This document shows, in pieces, positions 1 to 9,027 of a stretch of DNA of 64,000 nucleotides. A program made the position numbers and the translations under genes. Source of the stretch: Portibacter lacus (GTDB taxonomy: Bacteria > Bacteroidota > Bacteroidia > Chitinophagales > Saprospiraceae); NCBI RefSeq assembly GCF_021533215.1, contig NZ_JAJNKA010000001.1, positions 620,001 to 684,000 on the forward strand. The letters are read 5' to 3'. How positions within the stretch are numbered: position 1 is the first letter of the stretch; every line of letters begins with the position of its first letter. Below the pieces are notes generated by a model, which worked only from the letters and a program-made list of their open reading frames with translations, was not told the origin of the DNA and searched no databases.

Positions 1-3000
1 GCGCCCATTTCATCTGCTTCTTTTTCCAAACCTGGATCATCATTGACATCCATTCCTTTATGCTGAACAGTAGGTTTTACTCTTCCTTCTCGTTGTTGCA
101 CAACATGTGTTAACTCATGCCCGATTAGTTCTTGGCCACTCTGGGTATTAGGCTTAAATTGGCCTGGAGCAAAATGAACATCATTGCCTTGAGCGTAGGC
201 TAGTGCTCCTGCTTCTGTGGCTTTTGAGGAGTTTTCATGAATATTGACGTTAGAAAAGCTGGTCCCAAATGAATCCTCCATTTTCTGCATAACATTGGAA
301 CCGTCAATGTGAAAGGCATTGTCAGGACTATTGTCAGGTTTGCTAAATTTGTATTGAACTGAGTCAGGATCATCATCACTTTTGTCGACAGTTACCTCAT
401 AGGGGCGTTGAACATCTGTTATTGTTATATGACTGCCATGATTAGTGTGATATTTAGTATGTTCTTCTTCTGCTGTTGTTTCAATATGATTTAGAACACT
501 ATCAATATCAGCTACGGTCTTTCCTATCAATCCTTTGTGGGAGTCTTTATATTGTACAAGGTCAATAGCTTTGTGGCCTTCTTCATGAACGTCTAATTCA
601 GAATAGAAATCTGTCCAAGATTTTACAATTTTTTTATAATAAGCTTGATCAGGTTCATTTTTATCGTTGGCCAATGCTTTTACATTTGGGAGATCAGTCC
701 AAATGGGCATGCGTTTTGTTATTATTACAATTAAATCTACCCTTGCTGTATCTTTTAAATGTGGGCTAGTAGAAATGCTAAAAACAGTAGTAATGCTTCC
801 AGATTCTTTTTGTCTTGAAGTTTTAACTTCCTGAGTTATCTGTTTAATGACATCTCTGAGTTTTCCTGAAACATTATAATTGTTGTTATCAAATGCAAAT
901 TTTGAAGTAGCTTGTTTTATAATGGATGTAGAAGGAACCTCTTTTACTTCATTTTCTTCTTCCTGATCAGATAACTGAATTGTTTGATTATTTAATTTAA
1001 ATTGTTGCGGTGCATTAATAGTATTGTTAGCTGATTTCTCATTGGTATTTTCTGGAATTATACTTTGAGAATTTGAAACTTCTACTAAGTTTAGATTTTG
1101 TTCTATTAATTTATATTGACCTGTATTGCCACCACTTCCAGCATTGCCATTATTTTGATCTCCACCCTGCCCATGCATTTCATCATAGCTATAACCTGGA
1201 GAGCCTGAGCCGCCACTTCTAGATCCACCCATTGTTTTTTCCCATTCTTCTCGAGTAATTGTCCCAGTTTTAGTAAATGGTGGAAGACTTAAATTAATAC
1301 CTTCTGTTTTAATCTCGGCAGACCCAACTTGTTGGCCTGAAATTAAATCTACCCCTGCTTTTATTGGAATTTCTATAGTGCCTAGGGGGGCTTTTGTTAG
1401 CTCAAATTTAGCAAAAGTACCATCGGATATGGGTGTGTAATAGGTCAATTTTATTCCACCACTTGCTTCTACTCCAACCTTCATACTTACATCTAGGCTT
1501 ATCACACCTTCAATCATGTCTCCATCCGGATTCCAACTAGCAGATCCAGAAAGTCCAAACGAAGTACCAATGGATCCTGTAATGTTGAGGTATCCTAAAG
1601 CAGCAATATGTGCAATTGAAGCACCTGCATAAATTCCAAGACCTACTTCTCCTTCAGCTTTGGCCGTGAGATCAGCAGATCCAGATAAACTCGCTTGTCT
1701 TCCTTCCTCTCTAAAAGGTGGAATTACAAATTTCCCCACACTAAATGAGCCCTTTACACCAGCAGACAGCTCAGCACCAACTTCAGCAGTTGCGATCATA
1801 CCACCAGGTCCATAAGGGATTGTAATAGGTGGCATTTTCTTTGACCAGCCTCCCTCGCTTGGCTTGTTCATCATGTTAGGTCCTTTTCCTGGTGGAAATT
1901 TGGCTGCAGTGTAGGAAAATTCAGCTCCAGCCATCGGATTAAGAGAAATTTTTATTTTTTGGTCATTGTCCATTGGCAATGGAATCTCGACTTCATTTAT
2001 TGGAAAATCATCTGCATCATCATTTTCTTCAGGATCTTTTTTCTGAACTATTACCCTGTTTGTGTTGAATTTTCCTTGTGCAGTTTCATCTGATTGCGTT
2101 CCTGTGGGATTTTGACTTGATAGATTATTTTGGATAAAAGTGTACCTCGCTGGGGATCGTTGTCTTAGGGCTACAGTATTGTGCGTAAATGCTCTAATAC
2201 TTTCAGCCATATCTTCAGCTGGGTTTGAAATTGAATAGAGTGAAATTGGTTGCTCTCTTATACTAGAACTGTTCCAATTTTGTCTGGTAATTTTTGCATT
2301 TTCAGGTGGGGCAGTGCTATTCTGAATTGCGGCAGCAACCTCTGCATTTTGTATATCATAAAGCTGGCCATTAATCCATCCAACCGCTCTATTAAAATTA
2401 TTTCCAAATTCATGATCACTGGCAAAACTTTGTTCTACTAGACCATGGCCTAATTCATGTGTGATAATCGATTCCACATAATCATTTCGCTGTTCATCAT
2501 TCTGAACTTCTTGAAGGCTTGAATCGCCACCTTCCACAGATCTAGAAGTAGCTTGTCTGAGATTTGAAGAAGCTGTAGAAAAGTCTTCATGAATTAATAA
2601 ATGACCTGCAGAATATGAGGCTCCAGTTCTAACTGGTACAACTGTTCCTTCACTTAAATTATAATCAACTTTAAAAAAAACAATTTCTGATATAGGAGGT
2701 AAACTATTAAAATTAGATGAAAAATTTTGCAAGGAATTTGCAATTGCTTGCCATTTCGGGTCATTATCTGGTAATATCCAAGGTTCCCAATTAGCCTCTC
2801 TAAGCATCTCTAATATTCGATCCTGAGTTAGATCTCTATTACTTCCTCTGTATCTATAAATTTTAGCAGCTTGATCTTCGATTGTTCCTTGTCTAACTGA
2901 GCCCACAGAAAAATGGGTGCTGAAATAGGATTGAGCCTCATGTAAGGTCTGAATTGGGCTCTCAGTGTCAACACTTCGCTGGATTAGAGAAGAATCATAA

Positions 3001-3836
3001 TTAGTATTATTTGGGGATGTTTTTCTTTGTATTGGAGCTGTTGAATGAGCAGCTTTTGTACCTAATTTATCAGCTTCTTGTTCTAGTCCGGCATCATCAT
3101 TTATTGACATTCCATTTACTGACTTATTAGGTTTTACGCGGCCCTCCCTCTGTTGTACAACATGTGTAAGTTCATGACCTATTAATTCTTGGCCATCATT
3201 GGAATTTGGATTGAATTGTCCTGGTGCAAAATCAATAGAATCTCCCTGTGTGTATGCCAGTGCGCCAACTTCAGTAGCTTTTGAAGAATTTGTATTTATT
3301 TTGACATTGGAAAAGTTCGCATTCAAGGTAGTCTCCATTTTCGCCATAACCTGATTGGGAATCGTATTCTCTGTTGCTCCATTTTCAATGGAGGATGCTT
3401 CAGATGATTTTTTTTGAACAGGATTTTCATCATCTCCGACTCCACTTGTACCTCCTCCTGCAGCTCCATTTTCGCCTGATTCTTCATCGGAAGGTGGTTC
3501 TAATGGTGCATCTGCAAAAATTATTTCTGTAGAAATTGAATCCTTAATTTCTTCTTCATCATCTTCTTTCTTTTTTTTAGGAGCAGGTGTTAGGTCTGTA
3601 TTACTTAGCGGTGCTACTTTCTCTTGTACTGGTTCAGGTGTAATTTCATTTTGAGGTTTTTCCTCGATAACTTCTTCGGTTTTTCTGGAGTCGATAGTGT
3701 GTGTAGGATCCGAGCTTTCGAATAGAATCGGAGGTTTAGCATATGCAGTCGCATATATAACTTCTGATTGTTCAAGTTCATGGGCAACTGATCTAGTTAC
3801 CGAACTATCGGGTGACTTATCTTGGTTTTTTTCCAT
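1..3836 (-). CDS. Giant protein with two DUF4157 (eCIS core) domains and two extra HExxH sites; C-terminus beyond window
   Basis: The frame is open from an ATG at 3836 to the left edge, at least 1278 residues, with no stop. An acidic, disordered N-terminus (about residues 1-140) leads to a DUF4157 domain whose HELTH motif is residues 221-225. A second zinc-peptidase-like HELGH lies at 460-464. A Gly/Ala-rich beta region (about 640-860) and a Gly/Ser/Asn linker follow, then HEEGH at 1084-1088, resembling DUF922-type zinc proteases. A second DUF4157 copy has HELTH at 1240-1244; the stretch [17 protein letters not shown] is identical in both copies. DUF4157 is the core domain of proteins linked to extracellular contractile injection systems, where many carry toxin or protease ends. 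A role as effector or as loader of an injection system is inferred. It lies 212 bp downstream of a PAAR gene on the same strand, and probably shares its transcript. Confidence 0.85.
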   Translation of the reverse strand, partial: MEKNQDKSPDSSVTRSVAHELEQSEVIYATAYAKPPILFESSDPTHTIDSRKTEEVIEEKPQNEITPEPVQEKVAPLSNTDLTPAPKKKKEDDEEEIKDSISTEIIFADAPLEPPSDEESGENGAAGGGTSGVGDDENPVQKKSSEASSIENGATENTIPNQVMAKMETTLNANFSNVKINTNSSKATEVGALAYTQGDSIDFAPGQFNPNSNDGQELIGHELTHVVQQREGRVKPNKSVNGMSINDDAGLEQEADKLGTKAAHSTAPIQRKTSPNNTNYDSSLIQRSVDTESPIQTLHEAQSYFSTHFSVGSVRQGTIEDQAAKIYRYRGSNRDLTQDRILEMLREANWEPWILPDNDPKWQAIANSLQNFSSNFNSLPPISEIVFFKVDYNLSEGTVVPVRTGASYSAGHLLIHEDFSTASSNLRQATSRSVEGGDSSLQEVQNDEQRNDYVESIITHELGHGLVEQSFASDHEFGNNFNRAVGWINGQLYDIQNAEVAAAIQNSTAPPENAKITRQNWNSSSIREQPISLYSISNPAEDMAESIRAFTHNTVALRQRSPARYTFIQNNLSSQNPTGTQSDETAQGKFNTNRVIVQKKDPEENDDADDFPINEVEIPLPMDNDQKIKISLNPMAGAEFSYTAAKFPPGKGPNMMNKPSEGGWSKKMPPITIPYGPGGMIATAEVGAELSAGVKGSFSVGKFVIPPFREEGRQASLSGSADLTAKAEGEVGLGIYAGASIAHIAALGYLNITGSIGTSFGLSGSASWNPDGDMIEGVISLDVSMKVGVEASGGIKLTYYTPISDGTFAKFELTKAPLGTIEIPIKAGVDLISGQQVGSAEIKTEGINLSLPPFTKTGTITREEWEKTMGGSRSGGSGSPGYSYDEMHGQGGDQNNGNAGSGGNTGQYKLIEQNLNLVEVSNSQSIIPENTNEKSANNTINAPQQFKLNNQTIQLSDQEEENEVKEVPSTSIIKQATSKFAFDNNNYNVSGKLRDVIKQITQEVKTSRQKESGSITTVFSISTSPHLKDTARVDLIVIITKRMPIWTDLPNVKALANDKNEPDQAYYKKIVKSWTDFYSELDVHEEGHKAIDLVQYKDSHKGLIGKTVADIDSVLNHIETTAEEEHTKYHTNHGSHITITDVQRPYEVTVDKSDDDPDSVQYKFSKPDNSPDNAFHIDGSNVMQKMEDSFGTSFSNVNIHENSSKATEAGALAYAQGNDVHFAPGQFKPNTQSGQELIGHELTHVVQQREGRVKPTVQHKGMDVNDDPGLEKEADEMG

Positions 3837-4048
3837 TTGGTATGGTTAACTCCAAATTGGATTTGCAGGTCAGCGATTATTTTGGGGTTAAAATAAACGT
3901 CAAAGCTGAAAAAGGGGCAAATCAAAATTATATCATTAAAATTGTATTATTGATTGATAATCAAGTTAAAGGATTTATTTAATGATGTCAAGCGACTGCT
4001 TTATTTTAACTAAAAAACAAAATGAGCTTTTATGGATTGGTCAGTATC

Positions 4049-4603
4049 TTAATCTGTCCAATCTGTAAAATCGTCATTATTCATTCCAGTATCGTCTATG
4101 GCTTGATTATAGCCATCTTGTAATTCGTTAAGTCTGTTTTGTTCAGACTCTGAAAGGTTGTCCTGCTCTAATAAGGCATTAATCTCGTCATTGGCTTCAG
4201 CAATCTCATCCATTACTGCGGCCGCTTCTGAAATAACTTCGGAAGCTGCAGCCTGAGCATCTGAGATCATGCCAGCAATAGCGGATGGGTTCATAGCCCC
4301 TGCTCCGATCATAACTGTAAAACAGCCCATAACTATACTGCCACCATGTATTGTCATATCACCAACTTTGGCTAGGGGAGTTCCATTAACCATCACTTTA
4401 TTCGTTGCACAAGCAGGTGAAATAGAATCTGGCGGGCCTACGCAAGTACACATAGATCCAGAACCTGCTGCTGGTAAGCCACCTATGAGACAAGGTTTAC
4501 CCATGATAGGCATAATAATAGGGCCTCCCACATGCGGAATTGGTGGAACTCCAGGCGTTACCATGGGACATACATGCATATCAGTTAATCGAGCTGCGAA
4601 CAT
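4049..4603 (-). CDS. PAAR-domain spike-tip protein
   Basis: This 184-residue protein begins with a PAAR-type fold rich in Pro, Gly, His and Cys: DMHVCPM near residue 10, then PHVGGPI, CLIGG, MCTC, ATNKVMVNG and GDMTIHGGSIVMG, ending near residue 105. PAAR proteins form the zinc-stabilised sharp tip of type VI secretion and eCIS spikes and often carry or recruit cargo. The C-terminal 75 residues are an acidic, helical tail without a recognisable toxin domain, and could be an adaptor for cargo. It is transcribed leftward ahead of the double-DUF4157 gene and divergently from the ubiquitin-like operon, with 142 bp between the two start codons. No sheath, tube or baseplate gene is inside the window, so the apparatus, if present, must lie further left or elsewhere. 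Confidence 0.85.
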   Translation of the reverse strand: MFAARLTDMHVCPMVTPGVPPIPHVGGPIIMPIMGKPCLIGGLPAAGSGSMCTCVGPPDSISPACATNKVMVNGTPLAKVGDMTIHGGSIVMGCFTVMIGAGAMNPSAIAGMISDAQAAASEVISEAAAVMDEIAEANDEINALLEQDNLSESEQNRLNELQDGYNQAIDDTGMNNDDFTDWTD

Positions 4604-4745
4604 TTCTTTAAATTTTCTTTAAATATATGGCATATTTTACCGAAGATGCAACACTTCATTTGTATTTGATTAATAATTAGTATAAATTTATCGGGTCATA
4701 GCAATTTTAACCCAATTGCCTTGATTGTTTATAGACCCGAAAAAT

Positions 4746-6500
4746 ATGTTGAAAATAAAAAACCCTTATCCGGGTTTTCATGACGGAATTCATAGAGCTT
4801 ATGATGTAGACGAATCTTCCCTGTTTTATGGACGAGATCAGGATATTTCTAATATTAAACTTAGATTAAGACAAAACAGATTAGTCGCATTGCTTTCTGC
4901 TAGTAAGGCTGGAAAAACCAGTTTTCTAAGGGCTGGAGTAATGGCTAATTTCGACAAGAACCTATTTAATGGTATCAATGGTCCGCGATGGAAAAGTGTA
5001 TATTTCACACCAGAGCATGATCCTGTTCTGAGTATGGCAAGAGCCATCGTAAATCCAAAATCATTTCTAAGTGAAAAAATTAAACCAAGTATGGAAGAGG
5101 AAGTCCTCCGAAAACTTGAAAAGAACGATTACGGATTAGTTAGAGTTGCAGAAGATATTATAGGAGATCAAGCTTATAATTTACTGATGGTAGTTGATGA
5201 TTTTGCAGATTTATTTACACGAAAAGTAAATAGCAAAAGATGCGATCAATTTGTAAACCTGATTTCGAAGGCTATTAAAACTCCGAATTTAGGTTTCTAT
5301 TGTATTATCTCTATGAATCTAGAAGACCTCTCTCTTAAAAGTTTAAAGGAATACGAGGATTTATATAAGAGCATTATGAAGGGGAATTATCAACTTCGAT
5401 TGCTAGATCAGATGGGCCTCAAAGACGCTATAGAAATTCCAGCAAAAATTGAGAAATCGGAAGTTGATGAGCAGTTAAGCCTGCAACTTATCGAAGAGTT
5501 AATATCAGATGCGGATCAACTTAGGAAGCTTCAGATTTATATGTCTAAAACATGGTTTGAATGGAAAAAAAATCATAAGAACAAAATCATAGATGTTAAT
5601 CATTTTCTTAAAGCCACTGGACAAAGACAGAAAGTCGGATTGCAGAAAAATAGGAAAGGAAGTTCATCTGGGATTAAAATTAAAGGAGAAGGGGATTCAA
5701 CATTTAACCCTCAGACTTCAGGAAACTTAATGACAGGATCGATCGCTGACGATTATGAATCTTTAGATGGAAATCAACAAGGTGTCGTCGCTAGAATTCT
5801 CCAAGTATTACTAAAGCGAGGAGAGTATAATAATGTAGAATCTATTTCTAAAGATTTAGATCTAATGGCTAAAATTGTTAATATTTCTAGCAATGAACTT
5901 ATAAAAATAACGAATGATGTTCCTTCGATATTGAGCATAGAAAGAAAGCAAGTTGTCGTTACGAATACAGAGGCTGTAGGTGAATGGGATAAGAGTATAA
6001 CATTTATAGAAAATGAAGAGGATGCTGTAGAAAACTATAAATCTATTGCTGATGCTTCGATTCTACATTATATAGATGGAATAGATATTGATTCTGTTTA
6101 TAGCAAGGAGCAATACGAAAAAGTGAAAATATGGTATGATGAATATTTGCCTTCTGAAGAATGGGCACTTTTATATCATAAGCAATATGAATTAGCAGTA
6201 GATTTTATAGGAAAACTTGAAACCATGTATGGCCCGGTTTCGGCACCTAAGAAAAAATTGAAACCTTCAGGTCGTAAAGCGCCAATCAAGGTCGGCAAGC
6301 CTGCTATGAAATTGACCATTAAAAAAAATGAAGAAGTTCCAGTAGAAGATTCGGCTCCGGAATTAGATGAAGTGGTAGAAGTTCTTGAAGAAAAAAATAT
6401 AGAACCAAGTCCTGTTACATCTAAAAAAATTATTTTTAAAGGTAAAGGAGGTGAAGAAAATGAGACTGTAAAAAAGAAAATTGTTATAAAGAAAAAATAG
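4746..6500 (+). CDS. nSTAND1-type P-loop ATPase, first gene of the ubiquitin-like operon
   Basis: The 584-residue protein starts with the layout of novel STAND NTPases: NPYPGF, then LFYGRDQDI, then RLVALLSASKAGKTSFLRAG, in which ASKAGKTS (residues 52-59, Lys57) is the Walker A loop. MVVDDFADLF (Asp151, Asp152) is the Walker B strand. STAND ATPases are signalling switches that sense a trigger and oligomerise. The usual C-terminal TPR or WD repeats are missing; instead there is a helical region and a charged tail with GKPAMKLTIKK (6294-6326) and KKKIVIKKK (6471-6497), which resemble tails of the E2 and JAB proteins downstream. An in-frame TTG at 4725 would add seven residues; the ATG at 4746 is preferred because it sits just before the conserved NPYPGF. 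The gene is 76 bp ahead of the E1 gene. A role as sensor or scaffold is inferred. Confidence 0.8.
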   Translation: MLKIKNPYPGFHDGIHRAYDVDESSLFYGRDQDISNIKLRLRQNRLVALLSASKAGKTSFLRAGVMANFDKNLFNGINGPRWKSVYFTPEHDPVLSMARAIVNPKSFLSEKIKPSMEEEVLRKLEKNDYGLVRVAEDIIGDQAYNLLMVVDDFADLFTRKVNSKRCDQFVNLISKAIKTPNLGFYCIISMNLEDLSLKSLKEYEDLYKSIMKGNYQLRLLDQMGLKDAIEIPAKIEKSEVDEQLSLQLIEELISDADQLRKLQIYMSKTWFEWKKNHKNKIIDVNHFLKATGQRQKVGLQKNRKGSSSGIKIKGEGDSTFNPQTSGNLMTGSIADDYESLDGNQQGVVARILQVLLKRGEYNNVESISKDLDLMAKIVNISSNELIKITNDVPSILSIERKQVVVTNTEAVGEWDKSITFIENEEDAVENYKSIADASILHYIDGIDIDSVYSKEQYEKVKIWYDEYLPSEEWALLYHKQYELAVDFIGKLETMYGPVSAPKKKLKPSGRKAPIKVGKPAMKLTIKKNEEVPVEDSAPELDEVVEVLEEKNIEPSPVTSKKIIFKGKGGEENETVKKKIVIKKK

Positions 6501-6576
6501 AATTCTAAATAAATTACTAGTTTAGGGTTCTTCAAATGCACATTTGTGATTCATTTTAAAAAACCAAAAAATAAAG

Positions 6577-7803
6577 ATGGGAGACAAACCTAAAAAGTCC
6601 CAAAAATTAAAGTTAGAAAATACTGGTGGGCAAAAAGAACACTGGGATGATACTTTTAGACTTATGTCATGGTGGGATGCAGATAGAGTAAAGGATGCCA
6701 AAGTGATGGTGGTAGGTGCAGGTGCGCTTGGGAATGAGGTATTGAAAAACTTAGCTTTAATGAATGTCGGGTCTATCTTTATTGTAGATTTTGATACGAT
6801 AGAATATGCTAATCTTTGTAGATCTGTTCTGTTTCGGACGGAAGATATCAACAAGAATAGATTCAAATGTGAAATTGCTGGAGATCGAATTAAAGATATT
6901 AATCCAAATGTTAAAGTCCAAACTATTAACGGTGATATAATGATCGATGTAGGGCTTGGAGTTATGCGAAGAATGGATGTGATTATCGGTTGCCTGGATA
7001 ATAGAATTGCTAGGTTGTTTATTAATCGATACGCCTATAAAGTTGGGAAAGTATGGATAGATGGAGCAATTGAGAATTTATCAGGACAGCTGAATGTGTA
7101 TAAAAATGGGAAGAGTTGCTACGAATGTGCATTAACGAATGTAGACTGGGAGAATATTAGATTCAAGATGGGATGTGCAGATATTGCACAAAGAAATTCT
7201 ACGCAAGGTAGAGTGCCTACTACACCTATTTCCTCTTCTATTATTGCTGCCATGCAAGTTCAGGAAGCTATCAAGGTTATTCATGGGAATGAGAAACAGT
7301 CGATGGCAGGAGAACAGTTCAAATATGACGGAATGAATAACTGGATTATTCAATTTCAATCAGAACCAGTAAGAGAAGAATGTGATAGTCATTATGAGAT
7401 AAAAGAAGAGGAGTTAACGCATGCGAAAGAGCTTCGGAGTGATATGAAAATCGGTGATTGTCTTACTTGGCTGGAGAAACACTTTGACGATAAAGAAATA
7501 AGTATTCAATTAAATTATAAGATCATTCTGGAAATTGCATCGATGAATTCTGAAATTTCACATGACATTGTGATTCCAGAACCACATTTTTCAGATCACA
7601 TGCAGACGCCTTATCAGAAGGAGCCAGGCGAGCCGATAGGAATTACGAAATATGTGGATATGATCGATAAGGATTTTCCAAACTTAGAAATGACATTAAA
7701 AGAGGTAGGAATTCCGCCTCTTCATATTCTAACAGTGGAAACAAGCGAGGATACTTATTTTGTAGAATTAACAGGAGATGAATCGTTTTTAAATTTTAAA
7801 TAA
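6577..7803 (+). CDS. E1-like ubiquitin-activating enzyme (ThiF/MoeB/UBA fold)
   Basis: This is a 408-residue adenylating enzyme. Its Rossmann loop is VVGAGALG (residues 45-52); the ATP-binding acidic pair lies in DFD (71-73), followed by Arg82, Asn94/Arg95 and Lys97, and Asp141 in GCLDNR. The family adenylates the C-terminal glycine of a ubiquitin-like protein and may pass it to a cysteine. Cys200 (KMGCAD), 13 residues before the PTTPISSS-AAMQVQEAIK helix, matches the position of the ThiF catalytic cysteine. The zinc site appears to be Cys181/Cys184 (CYEC) with Cys279/His282 (CDSH), so one usual cysteine is replaced by histidine. About 125 further residues at the C-terminus could bind the E2 or the Ubl. 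It sits directly before the Ubl and E2 genes (48 and 53 bp gaps), which makes them its likely partners. Confidence 0.93.
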   Translation: MGDKPKKSQKLKLENTGGQKEHWDDTFRLMSWWDADRVKDAKVMVVGAGALGNEVLKNLALMNVGSIFIVDFDTIEYANLCRSVLFRTEDINKNRFKCEIAGDRIKDINPNVKVQTINGDIMIDVGLGVMRRMDVIIGCLDNRIARLFINRYAYKVGKVWIDGAIENLSGQLNVYKNGKSCYECALTNVDWENIRFKMGCADIAQRNSTQGRVPTTPISSSIIAAMQVQEAIKVIHGNEKQSMAGEQFKYDGMNNWIIQFQSEPVREECDSHYEIKEEELTHAKELRSDMKIGDCLTWLEKHFDDKEISIQLNYKIILEIASMNSEISHDIVIPEPHFSDHMQTPYQKEPGEPIGITKYVDMIDKDFPNLEMTLKEVGIPPLHILTVETSEDTYFVELTGDESFLNFK

Positions 7804-7851
7804 ATATATTTATCAAAAAACCTTATTTAAGCATACAAAACCAATCAAATT

Positions 7852-8136
7852 ATGTCTAACTCGGAAGTAATGGGAATAGTCGTTAGGGTAATGCCTAGCG
7901 GAGATGAATTAGAAGTAGAATTGCCCATCTATTCTACTGGAAAAGAGATTAAAGAGGAGCTTCTAGCAGCTGAAGTAGCTCCAAGAGTGGATCCAGAAGG
8001 AAACCCTTATGTTTATGATCTAATATTTAAAAGGAAGAATGTATCTATAGGCGATAGCAAAACCTTATTTGACCTACAAATTCAAGAAGGGGATACACTA
8101 TATCTAGCACCTCGTTTAGTACCAGGAGGTAAGTAG
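7852..8136 (+). CDS. Ubiquitin-like beta-grasp protein ending in Gly-Gly-Lys
   Basis: The 94-residue product has the alternation expected of a beta-grasp fold: a hairpin (GIVVRVMPSGDELEVELP), a helix (TGKEIKEELLAAE), a strand (VYDLIFKRKN) and a final strand (DTLYLAPRLVP). Its C-terminus is Gly92-Gly93-Lys94. Ubiquitin-like modifiers are activated at a terminal diglycine, so the single extra lysine probably has to be removed first, most likely by the JAB peptidase encoded two genes downstream. The start ATG follows the E1 stop by 48 bp and the E2 gene begins 53 bp later. YukD/EsaB-like proteins share the fold, but the diglycine end and the E1-E2-JAB neighbours make a conjugated modifier much more likely. 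Confidence 0.88.
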   Translation: MSNSEVMGIVVRVMPSGDELEVELPIYSTGKEIKEELLAAEVAPRVDPEGNPYVYDLIFKRKNVSIGDSKTLFDLQIQEGDTLYLAPRLVPGGK

Positions 8137-8189
8137 TTATTTATATTCGGCTATTGCGTTGAATCATTTTTTACTTTAAATTAAGGATC

Positions 8190-8996
8190 ATGTCCAGCAA
8201 ACCAACATATGATTTTAAATCGGATTTTTTTAAGAAGAATCCCTTTTATAAAAGATTAGCGAAAGATCACCTTTCACTTTTTGAAATAGAAAGTGACGTC
8301 GTCAAATGGGAGGTTGTTAATACTAGAGGTGCCTTAAAAATTCCTTGTGAGTACCATTTTCATTTCTATATCAAAAGTATAGTAGGTACAAATCCGGATT
8401 TGTCGCCAGTTTTTGGAAAACATCACATTGCGAAGGTCACCTTCCCTCCAAAGTACCCTATAGAACCGCCAGAACTTTATATGCAGACTGATTTATGGCA
8501 TCCGAACATAAAATCAGAAGGTAAGTATAAAGGCAGAATATGCGGAAATACGAAAGGATTTGGGTTAGGGTATGATCTATACTTATTAGTCATTAGAATT
8601 GGTGAAATATTACAATTTAAGCAATACCATTCAGAGAATACACCTCCATTTCCAGAGGATATCAAGGCTGCAAGATGGGTCTTAGAATATGCTGAACCTA
8701 ATGGAATAGTAAACAAGTATAAAGATATAGCAATCGATGATACGCCACTGGTTAATATAGACTATTCGAAAGATAGAAAACCAGCAGACAATGAACCTAT
8801 TAAGGAAGAACCGCCGAGAATAAAATCTGTCGATGTTGCTCCAAGAAAAGTGGAAACTAAAATAATCGAGGAACCAGTCATAAGTGAAAAAGAGAACAAA
8901 AAGCCAGATGCTATTCCAGGCAAAATGAAAATAAATATTGTAGCGAAAAAAGCTGCAGGAAAAAAGAAAATTGTGATCCAGAAAAAGAACAAGTAG
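8190..8996 (+). CDS. E2-like ubiquitin-conjugating enzyme (UBC fold) with Lys-rich tail
   Basis: Residues about 15-165 form a UBC fold. The Pro-rich turn FPPKYPIEPPEL (86-95 region) is followed by HPN (104-106), the motif whose Asn supports catalysis in E2 enzymes, and by GRICGN with the likely thioester cysteine Cys118. A helix with hydrophobic periodicity (LYLLVIRIGEIL) and a TPPFPEDIKAARW segment follow as in eukaryotic E2s. The spacing from HPN to Cys is a few residues longer than in typical E2s because of a KSEGKYKG insertion. Residues 167-268 are a disordered, charged tail ending in GKMKINIVAKKAAGKKKI (8919-8969) and VIQKK; similar segments occur in the nSTAND and JAB proteins. It would take the Ubl from the upstream E1 and hand it to targets, either alone or with the RING-like protein encoded two genes downstream. 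Confidence 0.92.
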   Translation: MSSKPTYDFKSDFFKKNPFYKRLAKDHLSLFEIESDVVKWEVVNTRGALKIPCEYHFHFYIKSIVGTNPDLSPVFGKHHIAKVTFPPKYPIEPPELYMQTDLWHPNIKSEGKYKGRICGNTKGFGLGYDLYLLVIRIGEILQFKQYHSENTPPFPEDIKAARWVLEYAEPNGIVNKYKDIAIDDTPLVNIDYSKDRKPADNEPIKEEPPRIKSVDVAPRKVETKIIEEPVISEKENKKPDAIPGKMKINIVAKKAAGKKKIVIQKKNK

Positions 8997-9027
8997 TGCT
9001 TATTCCCAAAGTCCAAATTATCAATTG

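Noticed and set aside
2250-2441. 63-residue open frame on the plus strand inside the DUF4157 gene
   Set aside because: It is antisense to the long open frame of the giant protein and shows no motif.
4269-4622. 117-residue open frame on the plus strand over the PAAR gene
   Set aside because: It is antisense to a well-supported PAAR domain and has no domain or plausible start of its own.
4604-4745. Divergent promoter pair between the PAAR and nSTAND genes
   Set aside because: A promoter must exist there, but I could not find a TTTG and TAnnTTTG pair with proper spacing on either strand.
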